Part shown: piece after piece, positions 1 through 8,374 of the stretch
Numbering within the stretch: the stretch's first letter is position 1
How the letters are laid out: the number at the start of each line of letters is the position of its first letter
Source of the DNA: Phycisphaerales bacterium
GTDB lineage: Bacteria; Planctomycetota; Phycisphaerae; Phycisphaerales; UBA1924
Length of the DNA: 64,000 nt
Direction: 5' to 3'
Assembly: GCA_029260435.1 (NCBI GenBank)
Contig: JAJDDG010000123.1
Coordinates: 1 to 64,000 of the forward strand
Made by a program: the position numbers and the translations under genes
Notes under the pieces: generated by a model
What the model saw: only the letters and a program-made list of their open reading frames with translations
Databases searched by the model: none
Told to the model about the DNA's origin: nothing

Positions 1-13
1 TCTTCTCGGGTGG

Positions 14-94
14 CATGCTCACACCGAAGGGGCGAGCATGTCTTCCAGTTCCCCCCCTCCCCTCGGGTGCCGTGGTTCAGCCGCAGGCTGAACC
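14..94. repeat. two inverted repeats at the left window edge
   Basis: Two perfect inverted repeats lie here. CATGCTC (14-20) pairs with GAGCATG (34-40). GGTTCAGCC (74-82) pairs with GGCTGAACC (86-94) around a GCA loop. Neither is followed by a T-run on either strand, so they do not read as intrinsic terminators. No credible gene occupies 1-254. With the direct repeat at 126-197 they form a palindrome-rich intergenic patch, comparable in style to REP-type elements. Their role is unknown. Confidence 0.5.
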
Positions 95-125
95 GCGATC
101 AATCACTCCGGTTCCATCCCCGCCT

Positions 126-197
126 CCCCCACCCTTCACCCATGCGGTGTAGTCCCCACTTCTCTCCCTTTGAAAAGCGTGACGCGCAGCGTCACAT
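126..197. repeat. left copy of direct repeat flanking the DUF5655 gene
   Basis: Positions 126-188 align without gaps to 1190-1252 with 56 of 63 bases identical by hand count. The unit contains a near-palindrome (CTTCACC, 5-nt loop, GGTGTAG). It ends with a perfect hairpin: GTGACGC (179-185), GCA, GCGTCAC (189-195). The second copy starts 23 nt after the stop of the gene at 255-1166, so the two copies bracket exactly one gene. Confidence 0.8.
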
Positions 198-254
198 TAA
201 GATAGCTTCAAGAATATAAATTCTGATAGACCGCGAACTCGAAATGAGGCCCAC

Positions 255-1166
255 ATGCCACTCTTCTCAAACCAAAACGACGCACTCGATATCGTCAGTC
301 CATTGCATTTCGCAACGGAAAAAGAACTGCAATCCCTTGTTGAACGCAACTTGGATTCTGTATTCAGCTGTAGATTTGTTGCGACCGAGTTTAGAACTGG
401 CACAACTCATGGAGGTCGAATAGACACTCTTGCCCTCACCGAAGACGGCAACCCGTGCATCATTGAATACAAGATTGTTGAATCTTCCGATCTGATTAAC
501 CAAAGCCTATTCTATCTCTCGTGGCTGTATGACCACCGAGGTGACTATCAGGTTGCCACCGAGGCTGCTTTGGAAAATGACATCGAGATCGATTGGTCTG
601 ACATCCGCGTAATCTGCCTCGCGCCGGGGTACAAGAAATATGACCTGCACGCAGTCCAACAAATGGGTGCGAACATCGAACTATGGAAATATCGACTATT
701 CGGGAATAAAACACTGCTTCTCGAAGAAATCTATCGCCGACCGTCTTCTTCCTCGAACGGAAATATACAGAAAAAACCCAAGCATCCGAAACCCCGTGAA
801 GCTGCCGCTTATTCATGGGATTACCATCTTGCGAGGGGGACAAAAACTACGACTCGGTTCGGCGAACAGATTCGTGATTTCTGCTTATCGCTCTCCGAAG
901 CAGTCGAGGAATCTCCAAAGAAATTCTATGTCGCATATAAAGTCACGAAAAATTTCTGCTGCTTGGAGTTTCAGAAGAAACGAGTAATTCTTTATCTAAG
1001 ACTTGATCCTTCTTCGGCGAAAGCAATCCCCGGAGTTACGCGAGATGTGAAGTCAATCGGTCATTATGGAACCGGCGATCTTGAAATAACAATCGCCACA
1101 CCCGAGCACTTCGAAATCGCGAAACCACTAATCGAGCAGGCTTTCAACGCTGTTGGCGGCTCCTAG
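255..1166 (+). CDS. PD-(D/E)XK nuclease-like protein with C-terminal DUF5655
   Basis: The protein has 303 residues. The N-terminal half carries a PD-(D/E)XK-type signature: D57 in a GRIDTL motif, then E71 and K73 in IIEYK, followed by a helix rich in Q and Y. This spacing is typical of NucS-like and restriction-type nuclease folds. The C-terminal ~110 residues resemble DUF5655 (FGEQIRDFC near the start, GHYGTGDLEITI near the end). Such proteins are usually predicted DNA nucleases or defence-associated proteins, and the substrate is not known. Base composition is visibly more AT-rich than the flanking genes, and 63-bp direct repeats bracket the gene, which suggests acquisition as a unit. A restriction-related or DNA-repair role is an inference. 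Confidence 0.8.
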   Translation: MPLFSNQNDALDIVSPLHFATEKELQSLVERNLDSVFSCRFVATEFRTGTTHGGRIDTLALTEDGNPCIIEYKIVESSDLINQSLFYLSWLYDHRGDYQVATEAALENDIEIDWSDIRVICLAPGYKKYDLHAVQQMGANIELWKYRLFGNKTLLLEEIYRRPSSSSNGNIQKKPKHPKPREAAAYSWDYHLARGTKTTTRFGEQIRDFCLSLSEAVEESPKKFYVAYKVTKNFCCLEFQKKRVILYLRLDPSSAKAIPGVTRDVKSIGHYGTGDLEITIATPEHFEIAKPLIEQAFNAVGGS

Positions 1167-1189
1167 GCTCCGCATTCCCATCTGATCCC

Positions 1190-1283
1190 CCCCCACCCTT
1201 CACCCTTGCGGTGAAGTCCCCTCTTCCCTTCCTTTCAAAAACGTGACGCGCATGCGTGGAGGCGTGTGGGGGGAGCGTCACAT
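1190..1283. repeat. right copy of direct repeat flanking the DUF5655 gene
   Basis: This matches 126-188 over 1190-1252 at a constant offset of 1064 bases. Here the internal palindrome is perfect: CTTCACC, CTTGC, GGTGAAG. The terminal hairpin seen in the left copy is interrupted: GTGACGC (1243-1249) and GCGTCAC (1275-1281) are separated by 25 nt instead of 3. Similarity resumes in the right arm and the following AT. The copy lies directly upstream of the DUF4105 gene and may contain its promoter. Confidence 0.8.
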
Positions 1284-1295
1284 ACAATCCGCCCC

Positions 1296-2297
1296 ATGCC
1301 CAGACCCAAACCCGCCAAGCTCCTCAAACTCTTCGCCGTAATCCTCTTCTCCGCTCTCTGGGTCTACTGCTCCGCAATCCTCACCATCCTCGGCTCGGGC
1401 ACCATGCTCCCCTGGATTGTCATCGCGTTGGGCCTGCTGGGCCTCGCAATGCGCAAACGCAAAATCCGCTGGGGCTTCGGCGCAGGCGCGCTCCTCTGCA
1501 TCGCCATCGTCGGCGTGCGCGCAGCCCGCTCGCCCTCCAACGACCGCGTCTGGGAAGAACACCTCTCTACCGCGCCATCCGTCTCGATCGAGGGCGACAC
1601 CATCACAATCGAAGGCGTCCGCAACTTCGAGTGGAACGCCGACGGCTCCTTCACCCCCGCATGGGAAACCCGCACCTACGAACTCTCCAACCTGCAAGGG
1701 GTAGACCTCCTCCTCGAACCCTTCGGCCCCGCCGACCTCATGGCACACTCCATGCTCAGCTTCGACTTCGCGCACGAGGGCCGCCTGCTGCTCTCCATCG
1801 AAGCCCGCAGAGAGCAGGGCGAGGAGTACGGAATCGTTCCGGGAGGGCTCAACAACTTCGAACTCATCTACATCCTCCAAACCGAGCAAGACGGGATCGG
1901 CCAACGCGCACACCGCGGGCACAACATGTACGCGTTCCCGATCAAAAACAACCCCCTCCGCCTCCGCGCGTTCTTCCTCGCGCTCTGCTCAACAACCAAC
2001 CACCTCCAGCACACCCCCCGCTTCTACCGCGTCGTGCGCGACAACTGCACCACCGCATGGATCCAGCACGCAGACCACCTCTCCAACAAACCGCTCGGCC
2101 TGCAGCTCGACACAATCCTCACCGGGCGCGTCGCGCACATGCTGCACAACCTCCGCTTCATCGAAACCGACCTGCCCTACAAAGAAATGATGGAGCACTT
2201 CCGCATCGACCACCTCGTCATCGAAGCGCTCGAGCACGAGGATTTCTCAACCCGTATCCGCGCTCACCGCGCCCCCGCAGGCCCGCGCGGCACATAA
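1296..2297 (+). CDS. DUF4105 (Lnb N-terminal periplasmic domain) membrane protein
   Basis: The ATG at 1296 starts MPRPKPAKLLKLF, a basic n-region leading into two or three hydrophobic segments (about residues 8-30, 33-50 and 60-76). The soluble part matches the DUF4105 family: a long mixed region ending in a YRVVRDNCTT motif, where the family has its conserved Asn-Cys-Thr-Thr. DUF4105 domains are related to NlpC/P60-like papain folds and are often membrane-anchored with the active site outside the cytoplasm. The substrate is unknown. An in-frame GTG at 1266 lies inside the repeat and is less likely. The 3' end overlaps the convergent esterase gene by 34 nt. Confidence 0.75.
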   Translation: MPRPKPAKLLKLFAVILFSALWVYCSAILTILGSGTMLPWIVIALGLLGLAMRKRKIRWGFGAGALLCIAIVGVRAARSPSNDRVWEEHLSTAPSVSIEGDTITIEGVRNFEWNADGSFTPAWETRTYELSNLQGVDLLLEPFGPADLMAHSMLSFDFAHEGRLLLSIEARREQGEEYGIVPGGLNNFELIYILQTEQDGIGQRAHRGHNMYAFPIKNNPLRLRAFFLALCSTTNHLQHTPRFYRVVRDNCTTAWIQHADHLSNKPLGLQLDTILTGRVAHMLHNLRFIETDLPYKEMMEHFRIDHLVIEALEHEDFSTRIRAHRAPAGPRGT

Positions 2298-3652
2298 CCG
2301 CCACCCGACCTGCCCGCGGCAGCATGCTCATCCGAAGAAATGTTCGGATACCCATCCTTCAGGATCCACATCCCGCTCTCGTCCCGAATCAGCGGACGCC
2401 CATGCTCCGCCCCCGCCGCCAGCCCGTCCCGGAAAATCAGCACAACATCCGAGAGAACCGCCGGGTTATCAATAAAATAGCTGTGCCCGTACGGACCCGG
2501 ATTGGAAATCTGCGCATCGATCACATCCATCATGTTGTTCTTCAGGTTGCCACGCTGTGTCTTCGATAGCGAGCCACCCCGCAATCGCCCAAGGCGCGTG
2601 ATGCTGGAAAACAACCACTCCGCAATCCCGATCGCCTTGTCGTGCTCAGAGACATACATCGTCAACCGCTCGGGAACGAACGTCACCATATCCGGACGCA
2701 ACCGCTGAGCAGCAATCTCAAGATCCATATCCGGCGCCGCAAGGATGAGCTGCCCGAACTTGAGGCGTTCCCGCGACACACTCCAATCGCCCCCCATCTG
2801 CAGATGCAACTCGCGGAGCGCTGTAGTAAATACATCAGTCCCACGCGAGTGGGCGATAACATGCAGCCGTTCCAGATTCGGCGATTGCGCCAACACGCGG
2901 ATGAACTCCCGCAGGTGATACACCGTGAACTCCCCCGACTCCCGGTCGTGGGTATACCCACGCAACGGCCCCAACTCAGGATTCGCCGGCCACGTATACA
3001 CCACCGGCACACCAACGCGACCCATCATGTGCCAGAGCTGCGCCATCGTGTACACAGCATCATCGAACCCGTTGTGGATCCCATGCACATAGAGGAAGAC
3101 CTCCTTGCGATCCGCCAGCTCAAGCCTCCGCGTCAACGCCTCGATCATCTCCGCTTCCGCACCCGCGCGGGATTCGAGCAGATGAGACGCATCGCTCGGT
3201 TTGCCATCAACAAACACGAGGGGCCCAAGGGTCGTCGGGAAGCGCACAAGCTCTTCCCGCGCCATGATCTCCACCGGCACCTTTGTACTCTTGCGCGGGT
3301 CAAGCGAATCGTGAACAACCTCCTGCCACATCCGACCCCCACCGATCGAAACAACACACCGCCCAAACGCCATCGAAGGCGACCGCCCCGCGCCGTACCG
3401 CACGTTCCCCTGTGCAGAATCCGCGCGCGTGCGATCCGTCGCAAACAGAACCTCGATCTCTGTCGTCTGATACGCCTCAGGCACATTCTCAAGCGGAGCG
3501 CTCTCGAGCCCCGCGTACACGTTTGGTGTCATCGGCAATGTATGCGAGTGGCATGCGCCGAGAGCGAATGCAAAACCAATCACTCCGAATACAAGCACCC
3601 GCCGCCAGTCTCTCGTGGCGGGCTTTGATGCCGGGAATGTATTAGCGATCAC
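2264..3652 (-). CDS. alpha/beta hydrolase lipoprotein (DUF900, COG4782-like)
   Basis: The start is the GTG at 3652. It has a GGAGG five bases upstream and overlaps the last codons of the upstream DUF3313 lipoprotein gene, which implies translational coupling. The 462-residue protein has a basic n-region, a hydrophobic stretch and a lipobox ending LGAC, so it should be a lipoprotein. The body fits the DUF900 esterase/lipase family: IEVLFATDR near the start, YVHGIHNGF for the oxyanion region, and the nucleophile elbow AHSRGT. This predicts an extracytoplasmic serine esterase of unknown substrate. An upstream in-frame start at 3709 would give an overlong signal and a 68-nt overlap. The stop overlaps the DUF4105 gene tail to tail. 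Confidence 0.82.
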   Translation of the reverse strand: MIANTFPASKPATRDWRRVLVFGVIGFAFALGACHSHTLPMTPNVYAGLESAPLENVPEAYQTTEIEVLFATDRTRADSAQGNVRYGAGRSPSMAFGRCVVSIGGGRMWQEVVHDSLDPRKSTKVPVEIMAREELVRFPTTLGPLVFVDGKPSDASHLLESRAGAEAEMIEALTRRLELADRKEVFLYVHGIHNGFDDAVYTMAQLWHMMGRVGVPVVYTWPANPELGPLRGYTHDRESGEFTVYHLREFIRVLAQSPNLERLHVIAHSRGTDVFTTALRELHLQMGGDWSVSRERLKFGQLILAAPDMDLEIAAQRLRPDMVTFVPERLTMYVSEHDKAIGIAEWLFSSITRLGRLRGGSLSKTQRGNLKNNMMDVIDAQISNPGPYGHSYFIDNPAVLSDVVLIFRDGLAAGAEHGRPLIRDESGMWILKDGYPNISSDEHAAAGRSGGGYVPRGPAGAR

Positions 3653-4265
3653 CAGAGCCTCCCTCGCGGAGCTCACGCAATCGCTGCTCAGCTTCCTTCG
3701 CCCACCCATCGATCACATCCTTGATGTCATCCAGCGCATCAAACGTATCCAGCTCGAACTGATTCCCCTTGCCGCTCTTGACCACAGCCGCGAGCTGTTC
3801 ACCCGTCACCGAATCGATCACCTCACCCTCCATCGAAGCCTGCCCCGTTCCCGCCCCCGTGAGCTTGGAACCGGGATGAAGATTCATCCACCATGTCGCG
3901 CTCTGGATATCAGTCAGCGCAAGTCGCACGCGGGCCGTGCCAACTCCCGCATCCCCCGTCAGGCGGTACCCGCCGTTCTTGAGCACCTCCACAAAGCGGT
4001 CATGAAAATACTGCGCAACATCAGCTTTCTGCTGAGCAGTCAGCTCAGACTCCTCACCGCCGCGCATCTGGATCGGGTCAACAATAAACGTGTCGTACTC
4101 CGCGAGACCCGACGAGATGTACCGCATCTTGTTCTCGCCAACCTTCTGAAGATTGCTGTAATCGGAGATAAACCCGGTCTGTGGCGGCGGCGTCGAACCG
4201 CACCCAACAAACAAGCAACCGACAACCACCACGCACACAAACCGAACAAGAGCAATGAACATCAT
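3642..4265 (-). CDS. DUF3313-like lipoprotein
   Basis: The protein has 207 residues, with a hydrophobic leader and a lipobox ending in VGCG near residue 22. The next residues (TGFISDYSNLQ) are the hallmark opening of the DUF3313 family of bacterial lipoproteins, whose function is unknown. The rest is a small alpha/beta domain with alternating hydrophobic strands (ARVRLALTDIQ, ASMEGEVIDSVTGEQLAAV). An AAGGA sits just before the ATG. The downstream esterase lipoprotein starts inside this gene's 3' end, so the two lipoproteins form an operon. Confidence 0.75.
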   Translation of the reverse strand: MMFIALVRFVCVVVVGCLFVGCGSTPPPQTGFISDYSNLQKVGENKMRYISSGLAEYDTFIVDPIQMRGGEESELTAQQKADVAQYFHDRFVEVLKNGGYRLTGDAGVGTARVRLALTDIQSATWWMNLHPGSKLTGAGTGQASMEGEVIDSVTGEQLAAVVKSGKGNQFELDTFDALDDIKDVIDGWAKEAEQRLRELREGGSGDR

Positions 4266-4377
4266 GCGATCCTTATACTGTGTATGAAAGCTGTTCCATT
4301 CACGAATTGGTAATCTCGAATTCTATTCTACTTTTCGGACCGAACCGATCGCAAGTCACCGACGCACCTGATCCCCG

Positions 4378-4875
4378 ATGCCTCCCCACCCCTCCATCCG
4401 CCCCGCCAAAGCACAAGACATGGACTCCATCGCCGCGCTCACAAACATCTATATCGAAACCACCGCGATCCACTTCGCCTATGAACCCATCCCCGCCTCG
4501 CACTACCTCGATCAATGGCAGCGCGATTCCTCCCGCTTCCCCTGGCTCGTCGCCGAAATCAACAGCCAATTCGCAGCCTACGCCAAAGCCGGCACATGGC
4601 GCGAGCGTACCGCCTACGACCACACCGCCGAGGTCGCCGTCTACGTCCACCCGGACCACCACCGCAAAGGAATCGCCCGCGCCCTCTACACCGAACTCTT
4701 AAGCCAACTCCGCGCCCGAAGCTTCCACGCCGCCATCGGTGCCCTCACCCTCCCGAATGACCCATCAATCGCGCTCCACGAAGCGCTCGGCTTCAAATAC
4801 ATCGCCACATACAAACAAGTCGGCCGCAAGTTTGACCAATGGCACGACGTCGCCTTCTACCAGATCATCCTCTAG
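4378..4875 (+). CDS. GNAT N-acetyltransferase, phosphinothricin-acetyltransferase type
   Basis: The 165-residue protein covers a complete GNAT fold. It begins with IRPAKAQDMDSI, carries the acetyl-CoA binding motif A as VYVHPDHHRKGIARAL, and ends with the family's ALHEALGF and VGRKFDQWHDV segments, typical of the Pat/Bar-YncA subgroup. That subgroup acetylates phosphinothricin or methionine sulfoximine/sulfone, but the natural substrate here cannot be read from sequence. The last 11 nt overlap the convergent DUF2007-like gene. No regulator is adjacent. Confidence 0.85.
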   Translation: MPPHPSIRPAKAQDMDSIAALTNIYIETTAIHFAYEPIPASHYLDQWQRDSSRFPWLVAEINSQFAAYAKAGTWRERTAYDHTAEVAVYVHPDHHRKGIARALYTELLSQLRARSFHAAIGALTLPNDPSIALHEALGFKYIATYKQVGRKFDQWHDVAFYQIIL

Positions 4876-5353
4876 CTGCTCGCCGATTAAGAACCACCGG
4901 ATAAACAAGCGCAAACACAAGCACCAGCCAGACCACGGACCAGGTAATAAAGCCTATATCCACTTCCATGATGCCGAGGATCGGCGGCGGAGCAAAGACA
5001 AAGATTATCATCAATACAAACGGCACCACTGACCGCCGCTTCCAAGCCGACTTACCTATCCCCGAAAACCTTGAGGCCAACTCATTCTCTGGTTTTCCCA
5101 GATCCACCTCATCCCAATCGATATCGACTGAATCTTTTCTAGATTGACTCAGCGCATTGCTTGCTCGATCAAAATCGACATCACGAACCTGCACCGTGTG
5201 CGGAAACGAAGAGGCATGCGCGAAAATCCCGTAAAGAGCACTCTCCGCAGGCCGAACATCCCAGTCGATCCCAGCATCGTTCAAGATTCCCGCGATGTAT
5301 TGCGCCTCCATTTCGTCCATCCGCGTCGTCAGATCGACATATCGAGTGCTCAT
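4865..5353 (-). CDS. DUF2007-like putative signal-transducing protein with two membrane segments
   Basis: The N-terminal ~70 residues match the DUF2007 pattern (a short strand, MEAQYIAGILNDAGIDWDV, then two strands). A conserved acidic stretch DSVDIDWDEVDLG follows, then a linker and two C-terminal hydrophobic segments (about residues 110-128 and 132-154). The ATG overlaps the TGA of the preceding paralog as ATGA. It is the last of three tandem relatives and the only one with a membrane anchor. No biochemical function is established for this family. Confidence 0.7.
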   Translation of the reverse strand: MSTRYVDLTTRMDEMEAQYIAGILNDAGIDWDVRPAESALYGIFAHASSFPHTVQVRDVDFDRASNALSQSRKDSVDIDWDEVDLGKPENELASRFSGIGKSAWKRRSVVPFVLMIIFVFAPPPILGIMEVDIGFITWSVVWLVLVFALVYPVVLNRRAARG

Positions 5354-5664
5354 ACCGTGTCCTCCCGCTCAGCGATCTCCCGCGCCGTCTCATCCTCCGG
5401 CTGACCAACATCAATCTCATCCCAATCAATATCAATCGAATCCTCTTTCGCCCCATTGATGATCGCCTGCCCCTCGTCGTACCGATCCGCCATCACCCGC
5501 ACAACATGCGGCGCACCCGCACCAATGTACGCACTGATCGACCCCGCCAGGTTCGGCGCCGGCCCGACAGACGCCGGAACCCCCTCCGCCTCAAGCAGCG
5601 ACGCGATGTACCGCGCCTCCGACTCGTTCGCCATCGTCACAAGATCAACCATCTTCTCAGCCAT
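5350..5664 (-). CDS. DUF2007-like small protein, second of three tandem paralogs
   Basis: The 104-residue protein starts with MAEKMVDLVTMANESEARY and a DUF2007-type strand-helix-strand layout (IASLLEAEGVPASV). It ends in the acidic tail DSIDIDWDEIDVG, then a PEDETAREIAE motif shared almost verbatim with the upstream paralog. Its start overlaps the upstream stop by 8 nt and its stop overlaps the next start. DUF2007 proteins are annotated as putative signal transducers on weak grounds. The near-identity of the acidic tail suggests a shared binding partner, which is inference. Confidence 0.72.
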   Translation of the reverse strand: MAEKMVDLVTMANESEARYIASLLEAEGVPASVGPAPNLAGSISAYIGAGAPHVVRVMADRYDEGQAIINGAKEDSIDIDWDEIDVGQPEDETAREIAEREDTV

Positions 5665-5977
5665 CAGTCGTATCCTTTTCTGCTATCTCCCGCGCCGTCT
5701 CGTCCTCCGGCTCACCGACATCGATCTGGTCCCAGTCAATATCGATCGAATCTTCCTGTGCTTGTTCTATTACTGCGCGTGCCATCGCGTATTCAGAAGA
5801 TGGAACCGATATGACATACGTCGCAACAAAATGTCTGGAATGCACAAATACACCCGTAGCGCCGTGAGCAGATGGCAACACCGCGCATGTCAGACCCTCT
5901 TGTTCTAGAAGCGAACCCATAAACTTCGCGATTGATTCATTCGCAACCGTTATCAATTCGACCATCTTTTTGCTCAT
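5657..5977 (-). CDS. DUF2007-like small protein, first of three tandem paralogs
   Basis: The 106-residue protein is preceded by AGGAG seven bases before the ATG. It opens MSKKMVELITVANESIAKF, has the DUF2007 strand-helix-strand core, and ends with DSIDIDWDQIDVG plus PEDETAREIAEK. The middle region differs strongly from its neighbour, so the N-terminal start and the acidic C-terminus are the conserved parts. It lies 44 nt downstream of the asparagine synthetase gene on the same strand and could share its transcript. Confidence 0.72.
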   Translation of the reverse strand: MSKKMVELITVANESIAKFMGSLLEQEGLTCAVLPSAHGATGVFVHSRHFVATYVISVPSSEYAMARAVIEQAQEDSIDIDWDQIDVGEPEDETAREIAEKDTTDG

Positions 5978-6021
5978 CGTGCACTCCTGCCGCCGCGAGC
6001 GATTCTATATGAATTGCTATC

Positions 6022-7941
6022 TCAACCCCACCATTTTTTCGACCACAACGCCAGATTGATCATGGGCCAAGCGAGATTCCAGTGCCTCCCCGGGTCGCCA
6101 GCCACCGCCTCGATCGCGTCGGCGCTGAACGCCGACTGCGCGAACTGGCTCGATCGGATCACCGAAGAGTGCTCGCCCATCCAGCGCGAAAACGGGACCG
6201 GGAAGCTCGCCTTGGGTCGATTGAGCGTGCAAACCGGAACAGAATCTGCATACGCGTGACGCAAAACCACCTTTGTTCTGGAATTGATGCGCACGGCACT
6301 GGTAGTCGCCACCGCGCACCCGCCGCCCCCGTGCGCCGACCCACCCTCAAGATGCGCAGGTACCTCATCCGCGTGCGCACCCGGGCGGTACTTCACACCC
6401 ATAGGGAGCGTCTCGCATGCGCGCGCCACCTCGACATCCGCGAACGGCGTCCGCCCCTCGACCGACGCCAGCATCGTGGACGTATCGAGCCGCTGCAGGA
6501 GCCCCGTGAGATTAATCCGCCTGTGCATCCGCAGGTGCGCCGCGATGCCGCGAGTCCCCGACTCCGCCGCCGACTGCTCGAACTCGCGCTCGTAGAACGA
6601 CATCAAAAACGAATCGTTATCAACCGTCGCGCGCACCCGCTCGCTGAGCACGCCGTTTTTCATATCAATGCCGACCCACGCCGCCGACAACAACTGGAAA
6701 TGCCCCGGGTGCATCGTGCCGTCATCATTCGCAATAAACGCCGCCGCACTATCCATCGGCCCCTCGTACCCCGCGAGCATCTCGTCTGCGCCCTCGCCCG
6801 ACAGTGTCACCACGCACCCGTCCTCGCGCAGACGCGCCGCGACAGCATGAATAGCCACCTCGTTCGGCGTGCTCAGCGGCGTACCGAGTTGATCGACCAT
6901 CCACCCCCACCGGTCGGCGAACATCCCACCATCGACGATCGCCTCGCTGTGCTCCGTGCCGAGGTGCTGCGCGACGGTGCGCGCGAACTCAAGATCATGC
7001 CCCGCGCCGAGCGGGTCGCCCGCGTCGTCGGGGTCGGGCGCCGCGCCCGCCGCGTAGGTCCGCAGCTGGTCGGTGTGTTGTTGCGCGGCGCTCGCGATGA
7101 CAGAACTATCGATCCCGCCCGAGAGCAGGCAGCATGTCGGCACGTCCGACCGCAGGTGGCGGCGCACGCTTTCATCAAGTGTCGCGCGGAGCGACGCCGC
7201 GCACGCATCCATATCTCCCTCGCCCTCCATCGTCGCGTGCCCGCACCAGTACTGGCTCACCTCGATGCGAGGCGCTTCGCCGCTCATATCCGCCCAGAGC
7301 AGGTGCCCGGGCGGCACCGCCTTGATGCCCTCGAAGAGTGTGTGCTCGCCGAGCACGGTGCGGATCGTGGTGAGGTACGCGCTGACCATCGGCATGTTCG
7401 CGCGGGCGGAAATCTCCGGGTGCGCGAGGATCGAGCGGATCTCGGATGCGAACACAAACTCATCCTTGTGCACCGCGTAATAGACCGGTTTGATGCCCAA
7501 CGGATCGCGCACCACCAGCAGGCGATGCCGCTCCACGTCCCACAGGGCGAATGCAAACATGCCGCGCATCCGCGCCAGCGCACCCGAGCCCCACGTCGCC
7601 AGCGCTGCGAGCACGGTCTCTGTATCGCACTGCGTCCGCAGCTTCACGCCCCGCCTGATCAGATCACGACGCAGCTCGGCGTCGTTGTACAACTCGCCGT
7701 TGTAGGAGATGACATATTTCGGCGTGGTCGCGCCGTGCGGCCAACACATTGGCTGCGCGCCGTCCGGGCCCGGGTCGATCACCGCGAGCCTGCGGTGCGC
7801 GAGCACCGCGTTGTGATGTCGCCACAGCCCCGCGCCGTCCGGCCCGCGCCGTTCCAGCGCGTCGCGCATCGCGACCATCTGCCCGTCGCTCACACCCGGC
7901 GCCCTGCCGGCGCACGCTACAACTCCTGCGATTCCACACAT
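6022..7941 (-). CDS. asnB: asparagine synthase (glutamine-hydrolysing)
   Basis: The 639-residue protein begins MCGIAGVVAC, so Cys2 is the class II glutaminase nucleophile after Met removal. Glutaminase residues such as ISYNGELYND and RGPDG are present. The C-terminal synthetase domain has the PP-loop LLSGGIDSSV for ATP pyrophosphatase chemistry and GEGADEMLAGY further on. It converts aspartate, glutamine and ATP to asparagine and glutamate in the cytoplasm. Some members of the family act instead in cell-envelope or antibiotic amidation, but no such context is visible. A small LigD-phosphoesterase-like gene ends 7 nt upstream on the same strand. Confidence 0.93.
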   Translation of the reverse strand: MCGIAGVVACAGRAPGVSDGQMVAMRDALERRGPDGAGLWRHHNAVLAHRRLAVIDPGPDGAQPMCWPHGATTPKYVISYNGELYNDAELRRDLIRRGVKLRTQCDTETVLAALATWGSGALARMRGMFAFALWDVERHRLLVVRDPLGIKPVYYAVHKDEFVFASEIRSILAHPEISARANMPMVSAYLTTIRTVLGEHTLFEGIKAVPPGHLLWADMSGEAPRIEVSQYWCGHATMEGEGDMDACAASLRATLDESVRRHLRSDVPTCCLLSGGIDSSVIASAAQQHTDQLRTYAAGAAPDPDDAGDPLGAGHDLEFARTVAQHLGTEHSEAIVDGGMFADRWGWMVDQLGTPLSTPNEVAIHAVAARLREDGCVVTLSGEGADEMLAGYEGPMDSAAAFIANDDGTMHPGHFQLLSAAWVGIDMKNGVLSERVRATVDNDSFLMSFYEREFEQSAAESGTRGIAAHLRMHRRINLTGLLQRLDTSTMLASVEGRTPFADVEVARACETLPMGVKYRPGAHADEVPAHLEGGSAHGGGGCAVATTSAVRINSRTKVVLRHAYADSVPVCTLNRPKASFPVPFSRWMGEHSSVIRSSQFAQSAFSADAIEAVAGDPGRHWNLAWPMINLALWSKKWWG

Positions 7942-7948
7942 GTCCTTT

Positions 7949-8374
7949 CTATCGGCCCGCCCCCCCCACCGGCCGCACGTTCATCGCGCCGCCCGCCCCG
8001 ATCCCCGCGTTATCAACCACACACCGCGCAATCCCTGCGTCGTGGATCAGTTCAAACTCCAGACGATCCGCCCGCCGCTCGATCCACCGCACGCCGTAGC
8101 ACTCCACCCGCCGCACCCCGCCCCGCCCCCCCGCCGCTCCGCCGTCGATCGGGCCCTCGTACTCCAGATAGTGCGCCCTGTGGTCCCCGATCCGCTCGGC
8201 GGCGAATGATCTCGCCTCACCCAGTTGGAGCCGCACGGCGAGCCGCAGCGCGATCAGGCAGCGCGAATCCGCATCTTTCGGCTCCGGATCGGTCGAAAGC
8301 AGCAGGTCGAAATGGCTCGACCCGTCCGGGAGGGAGTGGAGCAGCAGCACGCCTGGGCAGGTTTCAAGGGTCAC
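7949..8374 (-). CDS. small protein resembling the LigD 3'-phosphoesterase domain
   Basis: From the GTG at 8374 the product has 141 residues. It reads like a stand-alone, reduced relative of the LigD phosphoesterase domain: GVLLLHSLPDGSSHFDLLL matches the family's strand with His and Asp, later RIGDHRAHYLEYEGPI, then a Gly-rich turn and ECYGVRWIERRADRLEFEL. Similar free-standing proteins occur in Planctomycetota. Frame-open sequence extends further upstream but looks non-coding and runs into the divergent TPR gene. The start lacks a clear Shine-Dalgarno sequence. The gene ends 7 nt before asnB. Catalytic activity on DNA ends is not assured because the metal-binding set is incomplete by eye. 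Confidence 0.6.
   Translation of the reverse strand: MTLETCPGVLLLHSLPDGSSHFDLLLSTDPEPKDADSRCLIALRLAVRLQLGEARSFAAERIGDHRAHYLEYEGPIDGGAAGGRGGVRRVECYGVRWIERRADRLEFELIHDAGIARCVVDNAGIGAGGAMNVRPVGGAGR

Noticed and set aside
74-94. terminator hairpin
   Set aside because: The stem is perfect but no T-run follows on either strand.
126-1283. integron attC sites flanking the DUF5655 gene
   Set aside because: The repeats lack the GTTRRRY/RYYYAAC core sites and no integron integrase is present.
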